A stretch of DNA of 64,000 nucleotides, taken from positions 1,130,781,744 to 1,130,845,743 of the forward strand of contig OY856412.1 of the NCBI GenBank assembly GCA_963693085.1, written 5' to 3'. The position numbers and the translations under genes were made by a program. The DNA comes from Alisma plantago-aquatica. Lineage: Eukaryota; Streptophyta; Magnoliopsida; Alismatales; Alismataceae. The notes beneath the pieces are model-generated. The model was not told where the DNA came from. It saw only the letters and a list, made by a program, of their open reading frames with translations, and did no database searches. Positions within the stretch are counted from its first letter, which is position 1. The number at the start of each line of letters is the position of its first letter. Shown one piece after another: positions 12,293 through 23,346 of this stretch.

Positions 12293-14508
12293 TGTTGGGT
12301 TTTAGGGGAGATAGAGAAGGCAGCGGAAACAAAAATTTTCTTCTCCCAAACCCAGAATAAAAGAATCGCGTCAACATCTATACAATAGGAAGGATGGTTT
12401 GTAGAGGCGTACCTTGTCCTGAGGCTTACTCGGTGACATTACCTCGTGGCTTGCATGGTCTTCACCTTCGGTCTTGGACGGTGTCTGTGCAACTCCTAGT
12501 CCACCGGGACTGTCGGGATTGACAGCTGTCCTATGAGCGGTAGAAATCTCCCGCCTCTGCAGTCATCCACATAGACTGTCTGGAACTCCAATCGCCTTGT
12601 CGCACAAGGGACCGGAAGGAGTCACACCCTCCTATTAGTGTACTAGTCACCGACACACTCTCTTGCCACCAGTCGCTTTTCTGCAGTTGTCTTTCCCTTA
12701 CTGTGCCCCCCTTATCGAGTAGCACTTGCTCGGGCTCTCTCGGGTTACCAAAACCAGAGAGAATGACAACTTTGCAGAGCAACTGGTGTTCTGAGTTGTA
12801 CTTTGAGAAGCCCCCAATACCCCTATATATAGGAGGGTCATGGGACATGGTTCTCTACCCCGGGCAATGTGGGATTAAAGTAGGAGTGAAAGGGTTCGAG
12901 ATTTTCCACAAAACAACAAACTGCGCCAGCTGAACCGATCATTTCAAGCATGAAATGGTCGGTTGGGGACCTGGGTCGATCGTTTCACACCTGAACCGAT
13001 CGGTTGGGATACCTGAGTCAATCGGTTCAAGCATGAGCCGATCGGTTCGTGGTCCTGGTCCAACTCGAATTGACTTTCATGTTTGTTTCTAACTAATCAA
13101 ATATTAGTCTTTGTCCAAATCAAATTTGTACAAGTGAAACAAATATGTTTTTGCAAAAAGAGTCTTATGACTTTCCAATCGATCTCGGTTGGTCACACGA
13201 ATCGACCGGTTCAACAATTGAGCCGATGGTTTCATTAAAACATGAGTCGATCGACTCGCCACTTGAGCCGATCGGTTCACCAACCTGAGCCGATCATTTC
13301 ATTACATGAGCCGATCGGTTGGGAGTGCAAACTTTGCAAAATCAGTCAATTGCAGTTTCAATCAATCCGATACTCTAATCAATTGATCCAACACCTTGAA
13401 CACTATGATTTTGAGCTATCAATCAACTGAGTGTTTAATTGAACTACTAATCTCCTTTAGTAATCAATCTAAACATCATTTGTGGATAAACTCCTCTTCT
13501 AGGTTAAATCCTATGTGTGTGACCCTGCAGGTCCATTTCACGTTGGCAGTGAAAGTCCATAACACTTATGACTTCACAAGCAAAGCGCGGTGCCTAGTCG
13601 CACATCAGTGCTACCCAAGTGAAATAGAAGTTGGAGAACAACTTTCAATCCTACAATCCATGAATGGTGTTACAGTAAATGTATAATTCCCTTGTCACTA
13701 ATGTCCTGAATGAACTCAAGGCATGGTATAGTCATCCTTTCAACGTTGATCAATTTCCTTGATCTCAGAGTAGATTGGGTGAGATGTGTGTGACATCAAT
13801 ATCACATATTGATTCACACATGCATGTGCATGCCTTTCTCAATCCTACTCATCAAGTGGCCATGGACATTAAACTCCCTCAGGAGGGACAAATCCCATAT
13901 CTATCACTCACCCCTCAAAAGCCCCATGTGTCAAAGTCACCCAATCATCACCTTTATAACAACCCATGTTTCAGGACTGCGTTTGATGATGTCAAAGTGT
14001 ACCCAACAACATGTGTTGAGTGTAGTGATTTCAGGTCAAAGAATCACACTCACCACCACCACTGTGAGAGCTTACTGTGACTACCAAATCATGGTTCGAT
14101 GTGTCACTCTCACGGTGGGTCTTTCCGGTACACTTATTCTCTAACAAGTACCTATGTGCTTGGTTTGATATCACTACATCATGACTAATGAGATTATGTC
14201 ATCAACTAACACACAATCTAGTCTTTAGTGTTATTGATGTCTATGGTTATTTCCACAATAACAACCGACTAGGGACTAAACAAGAATGTATACTCTTAAC
14301 ATCCGTATGATCTCATCATTTAGGTCTTGAACCTAAAAGCATACGTCATCGAGTAAACAATTCGTTAGACATCTATCATGTTACACTATCATCTCAGAAA
14401 CAGTTAAAACATATAGATCGGAAATTGCCTTTATTATTATTCAAATCATTTACAAAGTATCCCATTACCATCATTACATGACTTGCTCTATGGGCATACA
14501 TACCAATA
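12293..14508 (-). repeat. C1 3' LTR (about 2.2 kb)
   Basis: In minus orientation it begins TATTGGTATGTATGCCC after the polypurine tract and ends ...CCCAACA at 12293. The TATA element lies in CCTCCTATATATAGGGGT (near 12820-12840 on the plus strand as acccctatatataggagg). Upstream of it in element orientation, 12930-13330 holds the palindromic CCGATCGG array. The first 690 bases from the low end align with the 5' LTR remnant at 18675-19355. Confidence 0.9.
12930..13330. repeat. Array of palindromic CCGATCGG-type units in copia U3
   Basis: About a dozen imperfect units such as gaaccgatcggttg, gagccgatcggttc and gtcgatcgactc recur every 20-35 bases, separated by short variable spacers like cacctg, caagcat and aacctga. 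Each unit is close to its own reverse complement. The array lies directly upstream of the TATA region of the LTR. Degenerate versions occur in every other LTR family of the window that has a visible TATA box, apart from the Cassandra element and the giant L family. Confidence 0.85.
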
Positions 14509-14521
14509 GACTCCCACTTGC
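14509..14521 (-). other. Polypurine tract of C1
   Basis: On the minus strand GCAAGTGGGAGTC immediately precedes the 3' LTR start. C2 has the equivalent ACTGGGAGTC before 58499. Confidence 0.85.
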
Positions 14522-14670
14522 ACTTAGAGCCAGTCACCTAGGAACCTCATTCCTTGTGACCTAGCATGACCATCATGCTTCTGCTGAGAAAGGGCCTTCG
14601 TCAGTGGATCATCTATGTTGTCTTCAGTTGGTACTTTGCAAATCTTCACATCTCCTTACTGTATGATCTC

Positions 14671-15219
14671 TCATATGAGATGGAAGCACCGCAGTATGTG
14701 CTTGGACGGCTGATGTGATCTGGGCTCCTTAGCTTGAGCAATAGCTCCATTATTGTCACAATAAAGCTCAATTGCATCATAGCTACTGGGAAGTACACCA
14801 AGTTTAGAGGTGAACTTACTGATCCACACAACTTCATTTGTTGCATGTGAAGCAGCAATATACTCGACCTTTGTAGTAGAATCAACAACTATCTCTTGCT
14901 TGGAATTCTTCCAGCTCACAGCTCCATTGTTTAGGCAAAATACAACTCCTGATTGTGATCTGTAATCATCTTTGTCAGTTTGGAAGCTTGCATCGGTGTA
15001 ACCTCTTACAACTAGTTCTTCCTCACCGCCGTATATAAGGAACTGATCCTTATTCCTTCGCAAGTACTTGAGGATGTTCTTTACGACTATCCAGTGAGCA
15101 TCCCTGGGATATGACTGGTACCTTCTCATCATGCTGAGGGCATATGAGACATCTGGGCGTGTGCACAACATAGAGTACATGATGGATCCGATGGCTGATG
15201 CATATGGGATCCCATTCAT
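14671..15219 (-). pseudogene. C1 copia RNase H domain
   Basis: This is an open stretch of 182 codons, the longest in the window. It starts near the end of RT (PYASAIGSIMYSMLCTRPD, YALSMMRRYQSYP) and contains the copia RNase H landmarks: VRGYTDASFQTD, SGVVFCLNNGAVSWKNSKQ, STTKVEYIAAS, and IELYCDNNGAI near the C-terminus. The first Asp (TDASF), the Glu (VEYIAA) and the Asp of YCDNN match catalytic positions of the family. The last part, KEPRSHQPSKHILR, then runs into a frameshift. In a living element this domain removes RNA from the RNA-DNA hybrid during reverse transcription. Here it is separated from RT by a stop at 15239-15241 and is not expressed as a full polyprotein. Confidence 0.9.
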
Positions 15220-15240
15220 ACACTCCCTCTCTTCACAAGA

Positions 15241-15594
15241 TTAGGGACATTGAGCTCTAGAGATGGTGACTCCATGTAGCATGGGGATGTTGCCTCTCTT
15301 TGAGTTCTTCATGCTGAACTGCTTCAACACTTTGTCAATATACGTGCTTTGACTTAGTCTAAGAAGCCTTTTAGATCTATCTCTATAGATCTTAATACCT
15401 AGAATGTAGGATGCTTCTCCTAAGTCCTTCATTGAGAAAGTATTCCCAAGCCAAGTCTTTACCTTCTCTAAGGCTGTGACATCATTCCCCATCAATAGTA
15501 TGTCATCCACATACAATATGAGGAATGTGGTCGTGCTCCCACTAACCTTCTTGTACACACAAGCTTCATCTTCATTTTGAATAAAGCCAAACAC
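15241..15594 (-). pseudogene. C1 copia reverse transcriptase, catalytic YVDD segment
   Basis: The 117-codon frame contains FLILYVDDILLMGND, the RT active-site motif with both Asp residues, followed by MKDLGEASYILGIKIYRDRS, diagnostic of plant copia elements. It reads on to SQSTYIDKVLKQFSMKNSKR. The segment is preceded by a frame break near 15600, where the expected continuous RT would join GLKQASRSWN (15613-15813), and ends in a stop before the RNase H frame. The function in an active element is synthesis of cDNA from the genomic RNA in the virus-like particle. Confidence 0.92.
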
Positions 15595-15612
15595 TTTGAC
15601 TTCCTCATCAAA

Positions 15613-15813
15613 TCAAAGATTCCAACTCCGAGATGCTTGCTTCAATCCATAGATTGACCTTTGTAGCTTACAGACTTTATTGGCATTCTTTGGATCTACA
15701 AAACCCCCAGGTTGTTTCATATACACATCCTCATTTATATTCCAATTAAGGAATGCGGTTTTAACATCCATTTGCCAAATCTCATAGTTATAGTAAGCCA
15801 TAATAGCAAGCAT
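15613..15813 (-). pseudogene. C1 copia reverse transcriptase, fingers/palm segment
   Basis: The translation contains YYNYEIWQMDVKTAFLNW, carrying the first catalytic Asp of the RT (MDVKTAFLNG in the family; the Gly is Trp here), and KVCKLQRSIYGLKQASRSWN. Upstream the frame continues from LVAKGF, VQGVDYDETFSPIAMIKS, with a stop inside (LVAKGF followed by TGA). It joins the YVDD segment through a frameshift. Confidence 0.9.
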
Positions 15814-15878
15814 GATCTGATGGACTTAATCATGGCAATTGGAGAAAACGTTTCGTCATAGTCAACACCTTGAACTTG

Positions 15879-16172
15879 TCAGAAACCCTTTGCAACCAAT
15901 CTGCCTTTATAAGTTTGCACATTGCCATCCATGTCAGTCTTCTTCTTGAAGACCCACTTGCACCCTATGGGTTTTACCCCTTCAGGTGGTTCCACCAAAG
16001 TCCATACTTTGTTGGAATACATGGATTCCATCTTAGATTTCATGGCCTCAAGCCATTTCTCAGAATCTGGTCCCTCCATAGCCTCTAGATAGGTAGTTGG
16101 ATCATCATCTATGATCAACTCATCACCTACCTGAGTCACAAGGTATCCAAACCTCTCAGGTTCAAGGAGCAT
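15879..16172 (-). pseudogene. C1 copia RT N-terminal part
   Basis: The 97-codon frame reads TYLEAMEGPDSEKWLEAMKS, then MYSNKVWTLVEPPEGVKPIG and CKWVFKKKTDMDGNVQTYKG, ending RLVAKGF and a stop. This is the standard start of the copia RVT_2 domain. The decayed counterpart in C2 lies around 57090-57240. Confidence 0.92.
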
Positions 16173-16211
16173 CCTACTAGATCTACGAGGTCCTTGTATT
16201 ATTTGAGGAGA

Positions 16212-17060
16212 CTAAGATTCCACAACTCCTTGTGAATCTCTATGTTCCTCTTGTACATCTATCAGTTCAATGTTTTCTTGTTGGGCTTGAACCTCTTCAA
16301 GCTCTATTTTCCTCCCACTGTATCCTCTGGAAATAAATTCCTTTTCTAGGGACACAACTGTCCTAGAAACAAACAATTTGTTGTCAGTAGGGTGGTATAA
16401 ATAATATCCCCTCATTTCCTTGGGGTATCCAACAAAATAACATTTATCGGACTTGGGTCCAATCTTATCAGGAAACATTTTCCTGACGTAATCCTCACAA
16501 CCCCAAATCTTAATAAAAGACAAATCGGGACGCTTCTCGTGCCATATCTCATATGGTGTCTTTTGAACCGATTTAGATGGTACTCAATTAAGTGTAAACG
16601 TGGCGGTTTCAAGAGCATGACCCCAGAAGGAAATCGAAAGATCAACAAAACTCATCATTGATCGCACCATATCCAGTAAAGTGTGATTTCTTCTTTCAGA
16701 CACACCGTTATGATATGGTGTTCCAGGCAGAGTCCATTGTTATACAATACCACAGGCTCACAAAAGGTCCTCAAACTCTTGGATTAAGTATTCTCCACCT
16801 CAATCGGATCGAAGTGCTTTAATACTTTTACCAAGTTGGTTCTGTACTTCATTCATGAAATCCTTGAACCTTTCAAGGGTTTCTGACTTATGTTTCATCA
16901 GGTACACATAGCTATACCTACTGAAGCCATCAGTGAAGGTAATGAAGTACTGACACCCATTTCTGGCATTAGTTCTAAAAGGCCCACATACGTCAGTATG
17001 TATGAGTCCTAATAGATCACTAGTTCTAAAAGTAGAGATCTCTATCTCTTACTTCTTCTT
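16212..17060 (-). pseudogene. C1 copia integrase and C-terminal linker
   Basis: Reading down from 17060, the translation gives LIHTDVCGPF (first catalytic Asp), YFITFTDGFSRYSYVYLMKH, KALRSD followed by a stop where the family has RSDRGGEY (second Asp, then GGEYL), and YHNGVSERRNHTLLDMVRSM (catalytic Glu). The frame then runs into SFIKIWGCEDYVRKMFPDK and GYPKEMRGYYLYHPTDNK at 16212-16523. So the D,D,E core is all visible but is cut by stops and shifts. In an active element this enzyme joins the cDNA to chromosomal DNA. Confidence 0.88.
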
Positions 17061-17063
17061 CCA

Positions 17064-17277
17064 TCATTCCTTCCATCCTTTCCATGTAGAAGACTCTGAC
17101 ATTGGTTTGGCGAGAGAACCCTTCTCTCCCTCACCTTTGTCTTTGGACTTTGTTCCATTGATCTTCATCAATGAACTATCCTTCTTCTCAACCAATGCAT
17201 TAAGTGTACATGGAGTGGATTCAAAGGCTACCGGTATATCTAGATTGTGCATAACACTTCTCACAATCCCCAACTAG
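17064..17277 (-). pseudogene. C1 remnant upstream of integrase
   Basis: A 69-codon frame (HNLDIPVAFESTPCTLNAL, then a Lys/Glu/Gly-rich stretch, ending STWKGWKE) lies where protease and the pre-integrase zinc region should be. The gag sequence found in C2 (54813-55681), with its CCHC knuckle, is absent, and the preceding sequence is already leader. A deletion of more than 1.5 kb between leader and pol is therefore likely. Confidence 0.6.
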
Positions 17278-18660
17278 TTATGGAATTTATTCTCAATTAA
17301 TTACCCATTTTAAAAGATGATTATTTTTCCATTCTACAAGAGAAAATTGCATTTGTCAAAACTCCTTTTGATTTGATTCGATTTGAATAAAATTTGATGA
17401 TAGTTAATTAGGCCTTTAATTAATTACCGCTCCCACTATTTTTGTTCAAATTGATAGCCCTCACCATCAATTCGGAAGATTGCAGCATACAATCTTCTAG
17501 TGGGTCAAGATCCTGAAATCCTCTGAGTCATGGACTAACTAGGGCTGTCACCCACAACTCAGATCTTTCAGGTAGGCAACTTTTTCCAATTGCATCATAT
17601 GCAACTCTTGAAAGATGTCATATGCAACTCCTTGCCATGATCACCTCCATGCCTCAAGGTACTAGATCCTATCTAGGTCACCTTGTTAAGTCCGACCCAA
17701 AGCCAACACGATGAATATGGACCCTGCTAGGGCAGACCCACATATCCATCCTTCACGCTTCCATGAGATAGACGGTGCACCACACTAGGGTGTGCCCACA
17801 CTTGGCCGATCAAGCTTTTCACGTGTGTCGCATTTGGAAGGCATCTAAAACATTAATATTTAATGAGAGATTTGGTTTTTATAGGCACATATACATATCC
17901 AATCACCACAATACATAGTACATATCATATACATGCTATATCCCACATAAAACATGTGAAACGATATAAGCGATGATTATGGCCATCCTAATGTGATTCC
18001 TCAAGCCAAGAGGAATCACTGTCATCTAGGTCCACATCACATGCAACATGTACAAGATGAACTCTGTGCTTCTCCGTTTTGGGTTCAATCAACTCATCTC
18101 CATGATTGATCGGCTCGCCATCAGGCCGGTCGGTTGGGTGCCACCAGCCGATCGATTGGCGCCTCTAGCCAATCGGTTCACTGGTCGTCGTTCATCACTT
18201 CAGGTCGCCACCCACTCATCTCGCTTCTTGAACCGGTCGTCAAAAGGTCCGCCTTTCTTTGACATAATAGGAAATAAAAATCTATCCTATTTTACATTTG
18301 AAAAGGAAACCCCGAGTTACATTTGGGGGGAGCAAAGGTAGGAAAGAAATCTCCAGTTATCTCGAGTTACATCATGAATACGAGATAGGGAATTGGTGAG
18401 CAGAACGAGATGCAAGCAACCACATTCAACCAAGCACTCATACATAGGGTTTATTGGCCATAACCACACTATACATCCACCACAAAACTCATTTAAGGGT
18501 GATGCGTATCGAGTGCATTCATATTACATATCATATATGTATATTGGAATTTGTGGATTTAGGATTGGACATGCATAAAGCCAATTTTATTGACATCGTA
18601 TGTAATAAATAAAGGCGACAAACCAAAATCGATAATCCTAAAGTATAGAGCAGTTGGCAT
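17278..18660 (-). other. C1 5' leader, non-coding
   Basis: This matches, in inverted orientation, the leaders of C2 (53400-54812) and C3 (61215-62626). Shared landmarks include the atagtgggag...gataatt region (about 17410-17440) and the pair of tracts around 17460-17520 with caatcttctag. It contains its own palindromic CCGATCGATTGG units at 18090-18245. No coding frame is recognisable. Confidence 0.75.
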
Positions 18661-18673
18661 GGCTCTAATACCA
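18661..18673 (-). other. Primer binding site of C1 (initiator-Met tRNA type)
   Basis: On the minus strand TGGTATTAGAGCC starts one base inside the end of the 5' LTR remnant. It has one mismatch to the common plant site. Confidence 0.9.
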
Positions 18674-18674
18674 C

Positions 18675-19355
18675 TGTTGGGTTTTAGGAGAGACAGAGAA
18701 TGCAATGGAAACAAAAATTTTCTTCTCCCAAACCCAGAATAAAGGAATCGTGTCAACGTCTATACAATAGGAAGGATGGTTTGTAGAGGCGTACCTTGTC
18801 CCGAGGCTTGCTCGGAGACGTTACCTCACGGCTTGCGTGGTCTTCACCTCTAGTCTGGGACGGTGTCTGTACAACTCCTAGTCTCACTGGGACTGTCGGG
18901 ATTGACATCTGTCCTCCGAGCGGCAGAAGTCTCCCGTCTCTACAGTCGTCCACACGGACTGCCTGGAACTCCGATTGCCTTGTCGCACAAGGCACTGGAA
19001 GGAGTCACACCCTACTGTCATCGTACTAGTCACCGACACACTCTCCTTCCACCGGTCACTTTTATGCAGTTGTCTTTCCCTTGCTGTGCCTCCCTTATCG
19101 GGTAGCACTTGCTCGGGCTCTCTTGGTTGCCAAAACCAGAGAGAACGACAACTTTACAGAGCAACTGGTGTTCTGAGTTGTACTTTGAGAAGCCCCCAAT
19201 ACCCCTATATATAGGAGGGTCATGGGACAAGGTTCTCTACCCTGAGCAATGCATGATTAAAGCAGGAGTAGAAGGATTCGGGATTTTCCACAAAACAACC
19301 AACTGCGCCAGCTGAACCGATCATTTCAAGCATAAAACGGTCGGTTTGGGACCTG
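18675..19355 (-). repeat. C1 5' LTR remnant (U5 and promoter part only)
   Basis: These 680 bp align with 12293-12980 of the 3' LTR and include the TATA region CCTATATATAGG. The alignment stops at gggacctg (19348-19355) inside the palindromic array. The next bases (agaacataagg) are the L2 LTR exactly where it was interrupted. About 1.5 kb of the LTR start is missing without loss of the host LTR. Confidence 0.88.
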
Positions 19356-19999
19356 TGAGAACATAAGGATCAAAGCAGAGGAATGTCTAATCTATCTTAA
19401 GTATGCCTCCCATCAAGAGTCTTCTTCATTAGCTATATCTACATCTCCATGCAAAGTCCTCCATGTCCAACTCCTTAGGTTGTGCTACCTCTGGGTGGGT
19501 TGGAAAACAATACCCATGAGGAAGAAAATAAAAGGAAAGGACGTCAACAAAAATTGAGTATGTGCAGAAAATAACAACTAGGAACTACTTTAGATATTTC
19601 AAAAGAAGAGCATCAAATTAAAGGATGATTAAGAGGATTATGTGCCAAAAGAATTATATCAGGCCAAAAGATGAGACATCTCTACTAAATAATGCCATAA
19701 AGGGAAATCTTGCCTTTTGTTTTTTTTTTCCATTTACAATAAAAAATAAATTTGCATGTAATAGACAAAGACTAAAATTATTTCAAGTAGGGTTGAGATA
19801 CCATTGGATCTCAACCTAAAAATATGAGTGGAAAAGCACACCCTAGGCGGAAAAACACACCTCTATAAATAATGGGTGGAAAAGCACACCCTCGTAAACA
19901 TGGTTGCACAAATGTACCACTACAAGAAATAAAGCTAGTCTAAGCATGCACATAAATAGGGAAATGAAAGTATAAGTTTAGTCCATGTGAAATAACAAG

Positions 20000-21420
20000 A
20001 TGAGAGCATCCAAAATATAACATGCGGGGTCAGAGGACCTATATGCAATATCTAAGAAAAAATAATTTCAAAATGATGAAAAGAGAATAACTACTCATTC
20101 TCATATGGGAAAGGATATTTGGTCATAATAGCAGTGCCTAGAAAATAGAAAAGATGCACATACCTTCACTTGAGTTGTTAAATCATAGATGGAATCTACA
20201 TATGTTCAGGGTCAAAATACTAATTTCATCTTAGTGCATAAGCACCCTATTAAAGACATACATAAGAACATGTTACATTTGTATTAATTACATAAACTCT
20301 ATAAACGTCCTTTTATTATTAGTAATTTAGGTCTTCAAAATCATATTACGTTGTGGATTATATTTTATTGAGTTTAAAACATATTTTACTTTATTTTTTT
20401 AGGCTTATAGATGATTAGTTATGAACTTTTAGGAAGTCCAAACAATTAAATAAATCCATAAAAAATCAAATTTATTATATTGAAATTAGGTGATACAACT
20501 GGTACCATTGAATAGATTATAAGTTTCTAAATTTACAACATGTTTTATTTTATTTTTCCAAGTTATCAATATTTAGCTATGAATTTAGAAATATTAAACC
20601 ATTAAGAAAATCCGTTAAACATCACGTATTTATTATATTTAACTTAGGGGATAAGGTCAATACCATTTGATAGAGAAAAACATAATGATTCCAAAATATA
20701 TTTTCTTTTATTTTTCTGGGCTATGGATAATTTACTATTAATTTTAGAAACATCTACCAATCACATAATCCAGAAAATCCACATAAGGGCCAAGTCAGGA
20801 GATCACAAACTATCATCTTCCTTCCATCAGGATACAAAATGAAAAGGTCTGATACCATGGTGAAAGCTATAAATCAATGATTTAATTCTAGGATCTCAGC
20901 TTCCTCAAGTCGTTGTAAGACAACTCCAATGATGTCCGACTTCCGACGGATCCATAGACCCCAAACAAAGTTTTTGAAGGTACATTACCTCAAAACCATC
21001 CTCTTTGCCATGGCTAGCAAGGAGCAGCCAGTGCAAATCCAGAGAAAGAGGAAATCAATGATTAACATAACCAAAGGTTTTGCCTTATAATGGTGCACTG
21101 AACACAAACTGGTCTTGTGAAAAGACATAGGACAAAAGCGGCAGTATCTGAAAGAGAAAACAACTTGTTCGTCACAACACAAATGTGAGGGAACACAAAA
21201 TTGAGAAACTGTGATTATGAATAAAATGATAACAAAGGTGAGTTCATTACCTCACTCGGGAGAATCCACAAGTTTTCCTGAGACTCCACCATATCCCAAA
21301 GAGCCAGCCCTGACACCCACTGAGTGTCATCCTGGGTTGATGCTCGCATCAAAGACAGACACCATGATCCCCAGGCCACCTCGGGGAAGCAGCAAGAATG
21401 GTTTCTATCAAGAGAATTCA
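20000..21420 (-). other. Middle of the L2 LTR, no genes
   Basis: This is AT-rich LTR sequence repeated at about 25080-26400. A single continuous match runs through both copies except for a 152-bp segment (21270-21421) present only here. That segment is bounded by gagaatccac (21260-21269) and gagaattcac (21412-21421). Nothing else is recognised. Confidence 0.6.
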
Positions 21421-22036
21421 CTAGAACAGGACCCAAAATAGAGAATTCTACCGGAAAGGTTACTAGTTAAAGGTGGGGTTGAGTATAAGAAGGAGGAGAT
21501 ACTGTGAAATCATAGGAAAAATTTGGTTGAGGAAGAAATACAAGGACTGAAGAGTCGGCCTTAGCAATACATGGAGAAGTGGCATCGTATCATATATATA
21601 TCTAGGGTGAGAATTTAGATTGTGCGAGAAGTCAACAGTAAAAGATTAAACAATATTGAAATAAAACAAAATGGAAACTAATCAAAATGGAATGTCAACG
21701 TGATGGTTAGAGTGGAGAGAGAGAATTCATGAAGAGAAGGACTACTTAAATATTTATTATTTACCTTCTTTTTTTACAACCATGAAAGAAGATGATTTCT
21801 TGGTTTAAGCGAACAATATTGAATTATCTGATAAGAGAGATTTATTAAAAATATGGATATCCAAAACTACACATGAAAACAAATTTTTTAAGAAATCATC
21901 TGATGCAAAATAGTCTTAGCCCTTTATTTCTTATTACTTCCATGTTTTCTTCCACAATTTATTCAAGGCAACTAGCATTATCCAACAAATAAATTTTACA
22001 TAATAATTATTCAAGGAATGATGATTATACTTTATC

Positions 22037-22040
<4 letters not shown>

Positions 22041-22084
<44 letters not shown>

Positions 22085-22202
22085 TTGTTCATTCAATACC
22101 CGGTGGGTAGCCTAGATTTTTGCTACCCCTCAGCCAAAAAAGTAACTATACGGTTAGAAAAGTAGCCTGCTGGACAAAAAAGTAACTATGATGATAAAAA
22201 AG
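22041..22202. repeat. Insertion of about 160 bp, including a TA tract, in L2 3' LTR only
   Basis: The L2 5' LTR reads tcattattttccac at 27003-27016. Here 162 bases separate tcatta from ttttccac. The insert begins with a (TA)n run (22041-22082), then holds ccggtgggtagcctagat and two copies of aaaaaagtaactat (about 22137-22150 and 22177-22190). No target duplication is clear and the family is unknown. Confidence 0.7.
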
Positions 22203-23346
22203 TTTTCCACTTTTTTGGTTATTTATTTAGTTAACTAATATATATAGGATTTCATGTTACTACTACAATATCTACTTTAATAATTATCATACTCTTCTAA
22301 TATCTTATAATTCTATTATACTATATGATTTTTCTTTTTTTATTACATTCCAATGTTCATGCTTCCATAGTATCTATATAACATTTTAATCATTGTATAT
22401 TATGAGCCCCATTTTACATATCTTTTGGATGTTTCATTATATATTTAATAATGTTAGATCCTATCATTTATTTTATTCTCATAATGAATTTAAGGCACGT
22501 AGGAATACTATCTTATTGTAAACTTGACATAAAAGCAAATTAAAATGTGAGGATGACGTTTTAAATTAATTTTCTTTTGGGATGCTTTAACATATTATAT
22601 ATATTTTTTGCCTTTAATATACATTCTCTCTCATAATTACATCAAAATAGACAAGATTGTCCAAAATGGATCAATTTTGGTATGTAGATTTTGAACTTGA
22701 GATTTATTTCCACTTTTGAAAACTTTTAGTAATTTATTTAACACTTTTGTATTTTTCTCCTATTTTCTTCTCAAATTATATTTAAAATAATTATTGTTGT
22801 TCAAATAAAGTGAAACTTGGCAACCAAGTTAATTGGCACCCAAAGAAAGCATTTTTATCAGTATGTTTAATTTTTAATATATTGAGTTATGGCACCATCA
22901 GAATTTTTGACACGTTACTATTGTATTTAACAAAATATTATATCTATATTATAAACACTTACTTAATTGAGTCTTATTATCTTCAATATATTTTCAAAAG
23001 AGCTACATATATTATTATTTTTCACAAAATTCTAAAGTTTACCTATTTTACATATTTAATCTGTTAATTACATATTTAATTAAATAATAGAACATTATTA
23101 ATATTTATGGACATGGAATAATGAACTGTTACTCCAAAGAGTATAATTAATTTTTATTTAACCATTATGTTAGTAAAAGAAATACATGTAATGCATTTCA
23201 TGATTTTATTGCTTGCTGACACATAATTAAGTCATTATGTAAATGTGTTTTATTTTTTTAACCTTGTTTGGTCAAATCTAAGAAACTAAATCTTACTAGT
23301 TTTTAATAATGGAATAGGGTAAGATTTTAGATTCTAGTTTGTTACA

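Larger units (their letters stand above)
12293..19355 (-). mobile_element. C1: Ty1/copia retrotransposon, minus strand, 5' LTR truncated, gag deleted
   Basis: In element order: 5' LTR remnant 19355-18675, PBS 18673-18661, leader about 18660-17340, remnant of protease/pre-integrase, integrase, RT, RNase H (to 14671), polypurine tract 14521-14509, and full 3' LTR 14508-12293 (2.2 kb). Gag and its zinc knuckle, seen in C2 and C3, are missing, the leader joining directly to a fragment at 17277. Pol is broken by several stops. The Tork/Angela-like affiliation is my inference from the pol motifs and the TGTATGCCC LTR start. Confidence 0.9.
12066..23346 (-). repeat. L2 3' LTR, split by C1
   Basis: Segments 12066-12292 and 19356-23346 together match the uninterrupted LTR at 24246-28172 in order and orientation. 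The match to the left of C1 ends at acatgaaagtta (12281-12292) and resumes at agaacataaggatcaaag (from about 19358); the uninterrupted copy reads acatgaaagttagaacataa at 24461-24480. Small open frames (for example the 65-codon minus-strand frame 20985-21182, with a partner at 26109-26306) differ more at the protein level than expected for a constrained gene, so I do not call them genes. Confidence 0.88.

Noticed and set aside
12930..13330. Possible CRISPR-like array because of regularly spaced palindromes.
   Set aside because: Units are degenerate, spacers are short and related to each other, and the array lies in a plant retrotransposon LTR.
18753..19230. Several overlapping frames on both strands in the C1 LTR (also 12531-12933).
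   Set aside because: They lie in GC-richer LTR promoter/U5 sequence and recur only because the LTR is repeated.
20985..21182. A 65-codon minus-strand frame with an equally long partner at 26109-26306 in the other L2 LTR.
   Set aside because: By eye about 21 of 65 residues differ, more than the DNA around it would predict under constraint, and no family is recognised. It is matching LTR sequence, not a conserved gene.
22810..23067. An 85-codon Ile/Tyr-rich frame.
   Set aside because: It reflects AT-rich LTR sequence; the matching place in the other LTR (27630-27890) is not open in the same way.
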